From assembly GCF_026626635.1 (NCBI RefSeq), contig NZ_JAPNKA010000001.1, positions 12,756,501 to 12,820,500 of the forward strand: a stretch of DNA of 64,000 bases. The letters are read 5' to 3'. The position numbers were made by a program, and so were the translations under genes. Source of the stretch: Archangium lansingense (GTDB taxonomy: Bacteria; Myxococcota; Myxococcia; Myxococcales; Myxococcaceae). Positions within the stretch are counted from its first letter, which is position 1. Every line of letters begins with the position of its first letter. This document shows positions 34,549-43,226 of the stretch, one piece after another. A model generated the notes under the pieces. That model searched no databases. It saw only the letters and a program-made list of their open reading frames with translations, and had not been told where the DNA came from.

Positions 34549-36735
34549 GTGACGACACCGGCCGCCCCCATTCGCTTCCTGCTCACCCCGCCGCTCGGAG
34601 AGGTGAAGGAGCACGTGCGTGCCGAGCTCTTCAGCCGGGCACTCACCCAGAAGCTAGGCCGCCCGGTGGTGGTGGAGCTTGCCCCCTCGTTCGAGGCCCT
34701 GGAGCGCGAGCTGGTGGAGGGCCGGGTAGACCTGGCGTGGGCCACGGCCGAGCAGTGCACGGCCTTCGAGCCGCAAGCCCGCGCGGTGCTGCGCGCCGTA
34801 CGCTCCGGGCTCTGGTACTACCACGCGGCCCTGGTGTGCCGGGCGGATGCACCGCTCACGCTGCAGACGTTGAAGGGCACGCGCGCCGCATGGGTGGCCC
34901 CGCGCTCCACCGGCGGCCACCTGCTGCCCGCGCGCCACCTGATGGCCCGGGGGCTGCCCCCGGCGGACACCTTCTCCGAGCAGCGCTTCCACGGCACCTA
35001 CCGCAAGGCCCTGTTGGCGGTGCTCGAGGGGAAGGCGGACGTGGCCTCCATCTACTCGAGCCACCCGGAGGAGAACACCGTACGCGCCTACCTGGCCGAG
35101 CACGTGGGCGCCGAAGAGCGCAAGCTCATCCCCTTCGATTTCACCGAGCCCACGCCCGCCGACGGGCTCATCTTCACCATGCGCATGGCGGAGGCAGAGG
35201 TGGCCGCGCTGGTGTCCGTGCTCACCACGCTGGCGGGCAACGGGGCGGGGCTGGAGCCGCTGCTGGGCCTCTTCGACAGCGAGGGCTTTGTCCTCTCGTC
35301 CAAGCCGCGACCGCCGCCCCGGACGGCCCGGCGGGTGGAGTACCTGGCGGCGGACCTGGACGCGCGGGAGCGGTGCATGCGGCTATGGACGCCCACGGGA
35401 ACGGCCTTCGGGCGGGACCTGCGCCAGGCAGAGGGGAGGCCGCTGGAGGAGGTGTTGGGGCCGGAGGCGGGGGATGCGCTGGTGGCGCTCGCGCGCGCGG
35501 CGCGGCACAGCGGAGTGGGAGGGCGGGTGGAGTACCGCCTGGAGGTGGAGGACGAGACGCGCTGGTACGCGGCGGAGGCGACCGTGCGCGCGCCGACCAC
35601 GGAAACAGGGAGCCCCACCACGGCGCTGCTGGTGAGAGACGTCACCGAGCTGCGCGTGCTGGAGGAGGAGTTGTACCGGCTGGCCTCCTTTCCGCTGCTG
35701 CATCCGGAGCCGCTCATCGAGGTAGGCCCGGGCGGCGGGCTGCACTACGCCAACCCGGCGGCGCACCTGGCGTTTCCGGACTTACTGGTGCGCGGGGCGA
35801 GGCACCCACTGGTGGAGGCAGCACAGGCGTGGGCGCGGCGCGGGGCGGCGGTGGGCGAGTCGCCTCCCATGGTGCAACTGGGAGGCCGGCACTGGGAGCT
35901 GTCGGTGTCGCCCCTGGTGGAGCCGGAGGGCCTGCGTGTCTTCGCCAAGAACGTGACGGCGCGCAAGCAGGTGGAGGCGCAGCTCTTCAAGGCGGACCGA
36001 ACGGCGGCGCTGGGCTCGCTGGCGGCGGCGGTGGGCCACGAGATGAACAACCCGCTGGCGTACATGCTGGCCAATCTCGGCTTCGCGCGCGAGGAGCTGG
36101 CGCGGCTGAAGGCGGCGCTGCGGAAGGAGGGGCATGCGCTGGCCGGGGATGTGGACGACGTGGAGGAGGCGCTGTCCGAGTCACTCGAAGGAGCGGACCG
36201 ACTCAAGGGAATCGTCCAGGACCTGAGGATGCTGTCGCGCGCGCCGCTGGAGCACCACGAGACGGTGGAGGTGGTGCCGCTGCTGGAGCACGCGCTGAGC
36301 CTGGTGCAGGGCGAGCTGCGCCACCGGGCGAGGCTGGAGAAGGACTTCCGGCCGGTGCCACCGGTGGCGGGAGATGATGCGCGGGTGGGACAGGTGTTCG
36401 TGAAGCTGCTGCGCAACGCGGTGCAGGCGATGAGCGAGCTGGACGCGCCGCGCAACGTGCTGCGGGTGGCGACGTACACGGGGCCGGCGGGGGAGGTGGT
36501 GGTGGAGGTGCAGGACACGGGCATGGGGATGCCGCCGGAGGTGTTGGCGCGGCTCTTCGAGCCCTTCTTCTCCACGAAGCCAGCGAGCACGGGCCTGGGG
36601 CTGTCGGTGAGCCACGCCATCGTGACGAGCCTGGGAGGCACACTGCGCGCGGAGAGCCGTGAGGGCGTGGGAACGACGCTGACGGTCATCCTCCCGGCCG
36701 CCCTCTCCTCACCCTCTGGGAAAGGAACGGAGTGA
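34549..36735 (+). CDS. Soluble histidine kinase with N-terminal PhnD-like ligand domain and PAS domains
   Basis: 728 residues. Residues about 8-245 resemble the phosphonate/phosphite-binding PhnD fold (IRFLLTPPLGEVKEHV start, SFEALERELVEGRVDLAWA, TLKGTRAAWVAPRSTGG, FHGTYRKALLAVLEGKADVA). There is no signal peptide and no membrane helix, so the binding domain would face the cytoplasm. Two PAS-like regions follow (about 260-390 and 405-490). HisKA has GHEMNNP, and HATPase_c ends with DTGMGMPP, FEPFFSTKP and STGLGLSV. The GTG at 34549 (ggag 8 nt upstream) is preferred; ATG at 34501 is an alternative. No response regulator is adjacent. Confidence 0.85.
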   Translation: MTTPAAPIRFLLTPPLGEVKEHVRAELFSRALTQKLGRPVVVELAPSFEALERELVEGRVDLAWATAEQCTAFEPQARAVLRAVRSGLWYYHAALVCRADAPLTLQTLKGTRAAWVAPRSTGGHLLPARHLMARGLPPADTFSEQRFHGTYRKALLAVLEGKADVASIYSSHPEENTVRAYLAEHVGAEERKLIPFDFTEPTPADGLIFTMRMAEAEVAALVSVLTTLAGNGAGLEPLLGLFDSEGFVLSSKPRPPPRTARRVEYLAADLDARERCMRLWTPTGTAFGRDLRQAEGRPLEEVLGPEAGDALVALARAARHSGVGGRVEYRLEVEDETRWYAAEATVRAPTTETGSPTTALLVRDVTELRVLEEELYRLASFPLLHPEPLIEVGPGGGLHYANPAAHLAFPDLLVRGARHPLVEAAQAWARRGAAVGESPPMVQLGGRHWELSVSPLVEPEGLRVFAKNVTARKQVEAQLFKADRTAALGSLAAAVGHEMNNPLAYMLANLGFAREELARLKAALRKEGHALAGDVDDVEEALSESLEGADRLKGIVQDLRMLSRAPLEHHETVEVVPLLEHALSLVQGELRHRARLEKDFRPVPPVAGDDARVGQVFVKLLRNAVQAMSELDAPRNVLRVATYTGPAGEVVVEVQDTGMGMPPEVLARLFEPFFSTKPASTGLGLSVSHAIVTSLGGTLRAESREGVGTTLTVILPAALSSPSGKGTE

Positions 36736-36793
36736 GGGCCTGGGTTGCCAACATCCTCTCCAGAGATTTTGCTGCTGGGACCTATCCCAACCG

Positions 36794-38080
36794 TCAGGAG
36801 ACTGTAGCGGCGGGGGGCGGCTCCGCATTGGGTGCCGCGGTCTCGGGCGCCGTCGGCTCGTCCTTGCTCGTCTTCGACAGTTCGAGGCTTCGCAGAATGA
36901 GGGAGGTCAGCGCCCACATCTGCGCCACGTTGTCGATGTAGACACGGGAAGCGCCAAAGGCGGCCGGGGCCTCCTCGACCACGAAACCAGACACGAGCCG
37001 CTTCGCATCCTCCGCAGGCACCCAGGTCACCACGCTCTTGCGCTTCCCGCTGGAGAACAGCCGCAGGAACCACTTGGTGGGCTTCCGGTAAGAGATATTG
37101 AAGTAGTTCGCCGTGTCCCGGTGGAGGATTTCCTCCGGGTTGATGCCATTCTTGCCGCAGATGTCCCGAACGAGGCCGTAGAGGTCCAGTTCCTCTTGAG
37201 TCGTCTCGATGGCGGCTCGCGGCTTCTCTTCGGACTGGGGCTCTTTCTTCTCCTCGGGCGGCTTAGCCGCGTCCGTTTTGATGACATTCTGCGTGCCCTC
37301 GACAGGCTCATCACCAGCCTCGCGGAGGCGATGGATGCGCGCCTTGAGCTTGTCGAGGAAGTCATCTCCCATCACCCGAAGTAGAGCCGGCTCGATGGCT
37401 TCCCTGGCCACCTCGCCCAAACGGTTCATCACCGCAACAGTCCGTTTCCCCTTGTAGACCTCTTCCGTGAGCCACCGCATGAACCCCTCGTCCTCGGCGG
37501 GGGACTTCAAGGCGGTCGCGAGCCGGTTGATCATCGATTGCCGATAGCGACTGTTCTCGGCATCGGTGATGAGAGTATCCGCGTTGAAGGCCTCCCGACT
37601 GAACTTGGTGAGGAACTTGGCGACCTTGGTCCAGTCGGTCTTCGTGTCCTCTAGCGAGAAGCTGAAGAACGGCTCGCGATCCATCTGGTTCGGGTTCTCC
37701 AGATCTCCGAAGAACAGGTAGTGGCAGCCATCGGTGATGATGCCGAAGTGGAGTTCCGCCATCTGGGCGATGTAGCGAGCCAACTGCTGGGCCTTGGCCT
37801 GGAGGTCCGTGCCGAGTGGCTTGGTCTCGATGACCATCAAGGGCTTGGTACCTGTCTGATCGAAGATGGCGAAGTCCATCCGATCCGGCAGCCGCTTGCC
37901 GTCCCCCTGAGTGAACTCCGCCGCGTACTCCAGACGCACCTCTCGCGGGATATTGGGGTCGTAGCCGAGGAGCCGGATGAACGGCACCACCAGCGCCATC
38001 TTGGCGGTCTCCTCGTTGGTGATGAACTCTCGATTCTCCTGATACCGCTTGACCAGCTCGAGAAGCTGATTGGCATCCAT
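36794..38080 (-). CDS. HsdR-N-type PD-(D/E)XK nuclease, candidate defence protein
   Basis: 428 residues. The N-terminal domain (about 15-180) matches type I restriction HsdR N-terminal and related nuclease domains: KMALVVPFIRLLGYDP, then the catalytic set Asp69 (RMDFAIF), Glu85 and Lys87 (VIETKPLG). There is no helicase or methyltransferase part, so it is not a full HsdR. The middle is helical with a Lys/Glu/Pro-rich low-complexity link (about 280-310). A C-terminal domain with HRDTANYFNISYRKPTKWF and KSVVTWVPAEDA may bind nucleic acid. ATG 38080 has ggagg 8 nt upstream; a Met 7 codons earlier is also possible. GC (about 55-60%) is lower than in neighbours. It is divergent from the AAA nuclease gene. 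Confidence 0.78.
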   Translation of the reverse strand: MDANQLLELVKRYQENREFITNEETAKMALVVPFIRLLGYDPNIPREVRLEYAAEFTQGDGKRLPDRMDFAIFDQTGTKPLMVIETKPLGTDLQAKAQQLARYIAQMAELHFGIITDGCHYLFFGDLENPNQMDREPFFSFSLEDTKTDWTKVAKFLTKFSREAFNADTLITDAENSRYRQSMINRLATALKSPAEDEGFMRWLTEEVYKGKRTVAVMNRLGEVAREAIEPALLRVMGDDFLDKLKARIHRLREAGDEPVEGTQNVIKTDAAKPPEEKKEPQSEEKPRAAIETTQEELDLYGLVRDICGKNGINPEEILHRDTANYFNISYRKPTKWFLRLFSSGKRKSVVTWVPAEDAKRLVSGFVVEEAPAAFGASRVYIDNVAQMWALTSLILRSLELSKTSKDEPTAPETAAPNAEPPPAATVS

Positions 38081-38219
38081 TGCGTACGCCTCCGGTTTCA
38101 TCCCCCCCCGGCAAGACCGGCCAGCACAGGGCTCGCCAAGCTTACAGGTTTCGCGTCACGGGAAGTAGGCCCTCCGAAATGCTCTTGCCCCAGGTCCACC
38201 AGTGGGTACAGGTTGTCTC

Positions 38220-39797
38220 ATGCCGCGCCGCTTCAATACCGCCGGGCCCTGCCGGCCTGACTGGCACTACATGATTCCGGCTGAGCGCCGGCTCCCCGAG
38301 GCCCCTAGCCTGGTCAACCAGATGGGTTACTTCGTCGTCCACGCCCCGCGCCAGACAGGCAAGACGACGGCACTGCGAGCCCTTGCCGAGCGGCTCACTG
38401 CTTCAGGCCACTTCGCCGCGCTCCATGTCTCCTGCGAGACCGGCGAGGCCGCTGGCGACGACTTCGGTGAGGCGCAACGGGCCATCCTCTCGCAGCTCCG
38501 CCAGAACTCCGAGTTCTTCCTGCCCGCCGAGCTTCGCCCGCCCCCCTTCCCCGATGCTCCCGACAGCACGCTCCTGGGCACTGCCCTGACCGCCTGGGCC
38601 CGCGCCTGCCCCCGACCCCTGGTGCTCTTCTTCGATGAGATCGACGCCCTGCGCGGACAGAGTCTCATCAGCGTGCTGCGTCAGCTCCGCTCTGGTTTCC
38701 CCAACCGGCCCGACTTCTTTCCCGCCTCCGTCGTCCTGTGCGGCCTGCGCGACGTGCGGGATTACAAGGCCGCCAGCGGTGGCGACACCCAACGCCTTGG
38801 CACCGCCAGCCCCTTCAACGTCAAGCTGGAGTCGCTCCGGTTGGGCGACTTCGACCAGGACGAGCTCCGCGAGCTGTACCTCCAGCACACCGCGGAGACC
38901 GGCCAGCCCTTCACTGAGGAAGCCCTTGCCCGCGCCTTCGAGCTGACCCAGGGCCAGCCCTGGCTCGTCAATGCCCTGGCCCGGGAGATCATCGAGAAGA
39001 TGGCCGTGCCCATGAGCGAGCCCATTACGGCCGAGCACGTGGAGACGGCGAAGGAGCGGCTGATCCTCGCCCGGGCCACGCATCTGGACTCGCTGGTATC
39101 CAAGCTCCACGAGCCACGCATCCGCAGGGTGCTCGAGCCCCTGCTCGCTGGCTCGCTCGGCACTCCGGATGACACGTACCAGGATGATCTGCTGTACGCC
39201 CGGGACCTGGGGCTGTGCGCGCCGAACAATCCGGTGCGGGTGGCCAACCCCATCTACCATGAGGTGATCGCCCGGGTCCTGGCCGGAGGTCCAGAGTCCC
39301 AGATCGTGGCCGAGCCGAAGAGCTTTGTGCTGCCCAACGGACGGCTCGACTTTGACCGGCTGCTGCGCGAGTTCACCGACTTCTGGCAGGAGCACGGCGA
39401 GGTGCTGACTGCGGGCGTCTCCTACCATGAGGTAGCGCCACAACTGGTGCTCATGGCCTTCCTCCAGCGCGTCATCAACGGTGGGGGATTCGTGGCGCGC
39501 GAGTACGGCGTAGGCCGTGGGAGGATTGATCTCCTGGTGCGCTGGCCCTACCAGGAGGGAGGCCAGCGGCACTGGCAGCGCCACGCCCTGGAGCTGAAGG
39601 TGTGGCGCGAGGGAGAAACAGACCCGTTGAGCAAGGGCCTGACCCAGCTCGACGCCTATCTGGAACGCCTGGGCTTGGACGAAGGCGTGCTTGTGATCTT
39701 CGACCGCCGAGAGAAGGCGGAGGCGGCCCGGTCGCGCACGGGCTTCGAGCAAGCCCAGACCTCCTCCGACCGTAAGGTGACTGTGCTCCGGGCGTAG
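38220..39797 (+). CDS. AAA ATPase with C-terminal PD-(D/E)XK nuclease-like domain
   Basis: 525 residues. N-terminal ATPase: Walker A APRQTGKTT (42-50; Ala replaces the first Gly), Walker B LVLFFDEID (134-142), a sensor-1 stretch SVVLCGLRD, and a winged-helix-like region about 230-380. C-terminal nuclease: Asp437 (GRIDLLVRW), Glu458 and Lys460 (HALELKVW) and Gln476 (LTQLDAYLER). This fits the family of AAA-like proteins with DUF1703-like nuclease tails found across bacteria and often linked to mobile or defence DNA. It shares a 139-bp divergent promoter region with the HsdR-N-like gene. The start region has only a weak ribosome site. Confidence 0.8.
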   Translation: MPRRFNTAGPCRPDWHYMIPAERRLPEAPSLVNQMGYFVVHAPRQTGKTTALRALAERLTASGHFAALHVSCETGEAAGDDFGEAQRAILSQLRQNSEFFLPAELRPPPFPDAPDSTLLGTALTAWARACPRPLVLFFDEIDALRGQSLISVLRQLRSGFPNRPDFFPASVVLCGLRDVRDYKAASGGDTQRLGTASPFNVKLESLRLGDFDQDELRELYLQHTAETGQPFTEEALARAFELTQGQPWLVNALAREIIEKMAVPMSEPITAEHVETAKERLILARATHLDSLVSKLHEPRIRRVLEPLLAGSLGTPDDTYQDDLLYARDLGLCAPNNPVRVANPIYHEVIARVLAGGPESQIVAEPKSFVLPNGRLDFDRLLREFTDFWQEHGEVLTAGVSYHEVAPQLVLMAFLQRVINGGGFVAREYGVGRGRIDLLVRWPYQEGGQRHWQRHALELKVWREGETDPLSKGLTQLDAYLERLGLDEGVLVIFDRREKAEAARSRTGFEQAQTSSDRKVTVLRA

Positions 39798-39817
39798 AGA
39801 GCGAGGACAGCGTTCCC

Positions 39818-41995
39818 TCACTCCGCGTCGAAGACGAGCGCGCCCAGGTCCACGTCCACCTCCTCCTGGACGGCCACGGAGCGCTGCATGCGACGGGAGC
39901 CGGGCACTTTGACGCCTTTCGGGAGGCGCCACTCCAGCTCGAGCGTGCCCGAACAACGGATAGGTACGGAGAAGCGTCCCTCCTCGTCGTACGTCCCCCT
40001 ACCAGACAGAGCGAAGGCAGTAATGGGGGAACCATCCTTCTGGACGAGCCGCCCGCGCACGAAAGCCTTGCGCACGAGGACGGCGCGCAGCTCCCGGTCC
40101 CCAGGCTTCACGAGAAGCGTGCTGCGTGCGGCTTCCCGCTCCGCACAAGAGGGCCCGTACCCGGGCCTCGTCACCACCAGCTCGAGCTGCCCACCCGAGA
40201 CGCTCTGGAAGGTGAAGCGACCGTCGAGCCCCGTCTGTACTCCCGCCGGCCGACGCGAAGGTTCCCCGCCCAGGACAGAATGAACCTCGACCCAGGCTCC
40301 CTCGAGGGGCTTGCCCCGCGTATCCACGACGACACCGGAGAGCACCTGCCCCTGCTCGAAGCGAAGCTGGACGCGCGCCCCCTCCGAGCCCAGCTCCACC
40401 ACCCGCGAGACGGTATGCGACACGTCGTCCTGAATGAGCGCAGCCATCACCCGGTAGCGTCCCTCGGTGGGAGCCTCGAGCGAGAAGTGCCCGCTCGTGT
40501 CCGTCAGCACGGCGTCGAACGGCTCTCCCCACCGGTAAGATTTTTCTCTCCCGAGGAGCACCGTGGCACCAGGGACAGGCACGCCCAGCTCATCCACCAC
40601 CTCGCCCACCACGGTGGGCAAGGGTCCGCCCGTGTCCTCGGGCTCGGCTTCCTCCTCAATCTCGGAGTCCTCGAGCTGAAGGACGAAGTCCACGGTGCTC
40701 GTCCCCGCCGGAAAGACCGCCTCGTGGGACTTGGACGAACCAAGCCCGCCGAGGGAGACGTCGAGCCGCAGCGTTCCCGGCCGCACCGGCCCCAGGAGAT
40801 ACCGCCCCTCCGCGTCCGTCCACCCTCCCGACACGGAGAGGAAGTCCTCCCCCTCCTTCACCCTCAAGTCGACAACCGCCCTCTCGATGGGCCGCCCCGC
40901 CTCGTCACGCACGACCCCCGTCACCTCGACCATGGGCAACAGCTCCAACGTGAGCTCCGTACGATCCGCCAGGAAACGGGGCGGGCCGCCCTGTGTTTCG
41001 AAGTCCACGCGGGTGTTGGCCCATAGCCCGTCACGCGTGGCGATGAGCTCATAGCTCTCAAAGGGAGACAGCCCCTCGAAAGAGAAACGTCCCGCCGCAT
41101 CCGTGAGGACCTCGAGCTCGGAGCCCTCCTCATGGGACCAGGTCTTCACGCTCGCCCCCGCCACCGGAGCACCCTCGAGCATCACCTGCCCGGACACCCG
41201 GCGCGGGCGGTACAAAAGGAACTTCCGCTCCACCTCTCGGGCATAGCCCGTGAACCGCAGGTGCGCGGAGAGCAGACCCTCCTTGGAGGCGAGCAACACG
41301 TACTCTCCCCGAGGCAGAGGGCCCAGGTGGAAGCGGCCCGTGACGTCGGTGACCGTCTCGAAGTAGCGGCTATGGGTGATGAAGACGGCGGTGATGAGCG
41401 CCCCTGCCACGGGAGCGCGGTCCTCATCGTTGACAAGACCCGACACCCGCACACCCTCGCCGAGCACCAGCTCCACCCCTTCGCTTCCAGCCGACACGTC
41501 GTGCAGCATGCCCGTGCCCTCGGAGCTCTCCGCCCAGAGCGCGTAGCGGCCCGCCTTCAGTCCCTCCAAAGAGAAGGAGCCATCCGCCTCGGAGGTGGCC
41601 CGAGCGAGTACGGGTGCCTCACCCTCGCGCCGCGCCACGAACCCAGCCAACCGGCCCGCTCGGGAACACTCGAGCACGGACTCTTCGACGTCCTGTCCGC
41701 AGGGCAGTTCCGAGAGGGACTCTCCCGCCACCACCGCCGAGGCGAGGACCCGAGCACCCGCCACCGGCCCTCGGGCGCCCGTCACGCGGCCGCGAATGCT
41801 CAGCGACATGTCCCCGGAGGCAGTGGGCACGGACTGAGACAAGGCCGGGAGATGCAGGCCCGTACCTACGCGGGAATCCCGGAAGGAGCCCTGGCCATCA
41901 GGAGAGGTCGCCTCCGGTGCACTCAGCAGGGCGAACCACAACACGAGGCCCAATACCCCCACCACGGCGCCCCACTTCCACCCGCGTCGGTTCAT
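39818..41995 (-). CDS. Exported protein with tandem carboxypeptidase-regulatory-like domains
   Basis: 725 residues. An N-terminal membrane anchor (WGAVVGVLGLVLWFALL) is followed by about seven repeats of the carboxypeptidase-regulatory-like (Ig-like) module. Each starts with a G.V.D..G.PV.GA.V pattern (for example VSGLVNDEDRAPVAGALIT and VVGEVVDELGVPVPGATVL) and closes with GRYRV/GRF. The modules form a stiff extracellular or periplasmic rod. It is the second gene of an operon, 14 nt after the zinc-finger/metalloprotease gene, and may be its partner or substrate. Confidence 0.82.
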   Translation of the reverse strand: MNRRGWKWGAVVGVLGLVLWFALLSAPEATSPDGQGSFRDSRVGTGLHLPALSQSVPTASGDMSLSIRGRVTGARGPVAGARVLASAVVAGESLSELPCGQDVEESVLECSRAGRLAGFVARREGEAPVLARATSEADGSFSLEGLKAGRYALWAESSEGTGMLHDVSAGSEGVELVLGEGVRVSGLVNDEDRAPVAGALITAVFITHSRYFETVTDVTGRFHLGPLPRGEYVLLASKEGLLSAHLRFTGYAREVERKFLLYRPRRVSGQVMLEGAPVAGASVKTWSHEEGSELEVLTDAAGRFSFEGLSPFESYELIATRDGLWANTRVDFETQGGPPRFLADRTELTLELLPMVEVTGVVRDEAGRPIERAVVDLRVKEGEDFLSVSGGWTDAEGRYLLGPVRPGTLRLDVSLGGLGSSKSHEAVFPAGTSTVDFVLQLEDSEIEEEAEPEDTGGPLPTVVGEVVDELGVPVPGATVLLGREKSYRWGEPFDAVLTDTSGHFSLEAPTEGRYRVMAALIQDDVSHTVSRVVELGSEGARVQLRFEQGQVLSGVVVDTRGKPLEGAWVEVHSVLGGEPSRRPAGVQTGLDGRFTFQSVSGGQLELVVTRPGYGPSCAEREAARSTLLVKPGDRELRAVLVRKAFVRGRLVQKDGSPITAFALSGRGTYDEEGRFSVPIRCSGTLELEWRLPKGVKVPGSRRMQRSVAVQEEVDVDLGALVFDAE

Positions 41996-42009
41996 GACCA
42001 CCCGCTCTT

Positions 42010-43152
42010 TCAGAGGACCCAGCGCAGGGCCGCCGCCGTGGCGGGGCCGACGCCGACCTCCTCCAGCGACGCGGGCAAACGCCCCTGGGCTTCTCCCAGT
42101 GGCACCTCGCCCACCATGACCTCGGCGGCGGGCTGGGGATAGAGAGGCTGACGGCCGGGCTCCACCAGCCCCTCGGGCATGCGCGCATGGCCCTGCTCAT
42201 CATAGGCATCCGCGGCCCCCAGACAGTGGAAGAGCTCGTGCGCCACCGCCGTCAGCTCCAGGGCGAGCCCCGTGTCCTCCAGCACCCCGCGCACCAGGCC
42301 CACCGAGCCACCCGCCTCGGCCATACCTTCCACGAAGCGCCCGCCGCCCTCGCTCGCCGGTTCCAACAACACGTAGATGCGGGCATCCATCCGCTGCGAG
42401 GACAGCCCGGCGGCCTCATCCACGACGGACAGGGCGCGAGACAACGACCACGCATGGCGGGCCCGCGCCACCAGCGAGTCCTCGAGAGGTGACAGCTCCA
42501 ACCCGGCCGCGGGCTGAGGACCGGCCAGGACAAAACGCACCGGGCGCCCCAGGTCGGCGCGGTAGCGGCCCGCCTCGCGCTCGAGCCACTCCTCCAACTG
42601 CCCCACGCCCTCGCGCCAGGCCTCGTGCACCTCGGGCTTCACCTCGCCACGAGCGAGCAGCACCACCGCCACATTCAAGGGCCGCTCCCACGTCAGACGT
42701 CTCTCGCGGATGTTCTGACGCGAAGTGCCCCAGTACACGATGAACACCAGAACCGTGAGCAGCACGGACACGCGCAACCACTTCGCCCGGGTGCGACGGG
42801 AGCGCCGGGCGGCGCACCGAGTGCAGAGCGGCTGGCCCTCGGGGCCCTTGCACAGCACGCACACCAGCTCGCGGCAGTCCTCGCACGGCGAATCCGAGGC
42901 CAGGCTGGGATGGGCGGCGCATAGGGAGCCCCCGAGCCCGGCCACCGCCACCGGCTCGCAGACCACTCCGTGCTGCTGGAGAGAAGCCACCAGCCGCCGT
43001 GCTTCGGACTCCTCCAGGTTCCTGGGCAGGACGCGAGACTCACTCAGGAGCTGGCGAGCCGCCTCCAGGGAAACCTGGAGCGCCCGCGCCACGACCAGTG
43101 CAGCCCCTGAAGAGCTGGAGGCCGCCACCTGGACTCGAAAGAGATTCGCCAC
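42010..43152 (-). CDS. Membrane metalloprotease with N-terminal zinc-finger region
   Basis: 380 residues. The cytoplasmic N-terminus has a Cys/His cluster (Cys78, His81, Cys90, Cys93, Cys98, Cys101, Cys110, Cys113), of B-box or double zinc-ribbon type. One membrane helix (WLRVSVLLTVLVFIVYW, about 125-141) follows. The outer domain carries HELFHCLGAAD (His305, Glu306, His309, Gly312, Asp315), an HExxHxxGxxD metzincin-type zinc site. The first 70 residues resemble a ribosomal L7/L12-like or helical domain. It presumably cleaves proteins outside the inner membrane. The GTG start is a weak call because no ribosome site is visible. It is the first gene of the operon with the Ig-like protein. Confidence 0.75.
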   Translation of the reverse strand: MANLFRVQVAASSSSGAALVVARALQVSLEAARQLLSESRVLPRNLEESEARRLVASLQQHGVVCEPVAVAGLGGSLCAAHPSLASDSPCEDCRELVCVLCKGPEGQPLCTRCAARRSRRTRAKWLRVSVLLTVLVFIVYWGTSRQNIRERRLTWERPLNVAVVLLARGEVKPEVHEAWREGVGQLEEWLEREAGRYRADLGRPVRFVLAGPQPAAGLELSPLEDSLVARARHAWSLSRALSVVDEAAGLSSQRMDARIYVLLEPASEGGGRFVEGMAEAGGSVGLVRGVLEDTGLALELTAVAHELFHCLGAADAYDEQGHARMPEGLVEPGRQPLYPQPAAEVMVGEVPLGEAQGRLPASLEEVGVGPATAAALRWVL

Positions 43153-43226
43153 GAGCGCTACTCTACCGCCGCCGGCCCGCTCCCGGGCTTGACCCTCACG
43201 TGGCGTGAGGGTGCATCCTGCGTGGC

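Noticed and set aside
36703-36725. Seventh copy of the palindromic repeat at the end of the PhnD-like kinase
   Set aside because: Only ccctctcctcaccctctggg is similar; the order of elements is scrambled and it lies in coding sequence.
36794-38080. Complete type I restriction-modification system
   Set aside because: Only the HsdR-N-like nuclease domain is present; there is no helicase domain, HsdM or HsdS in the neighbourhood.
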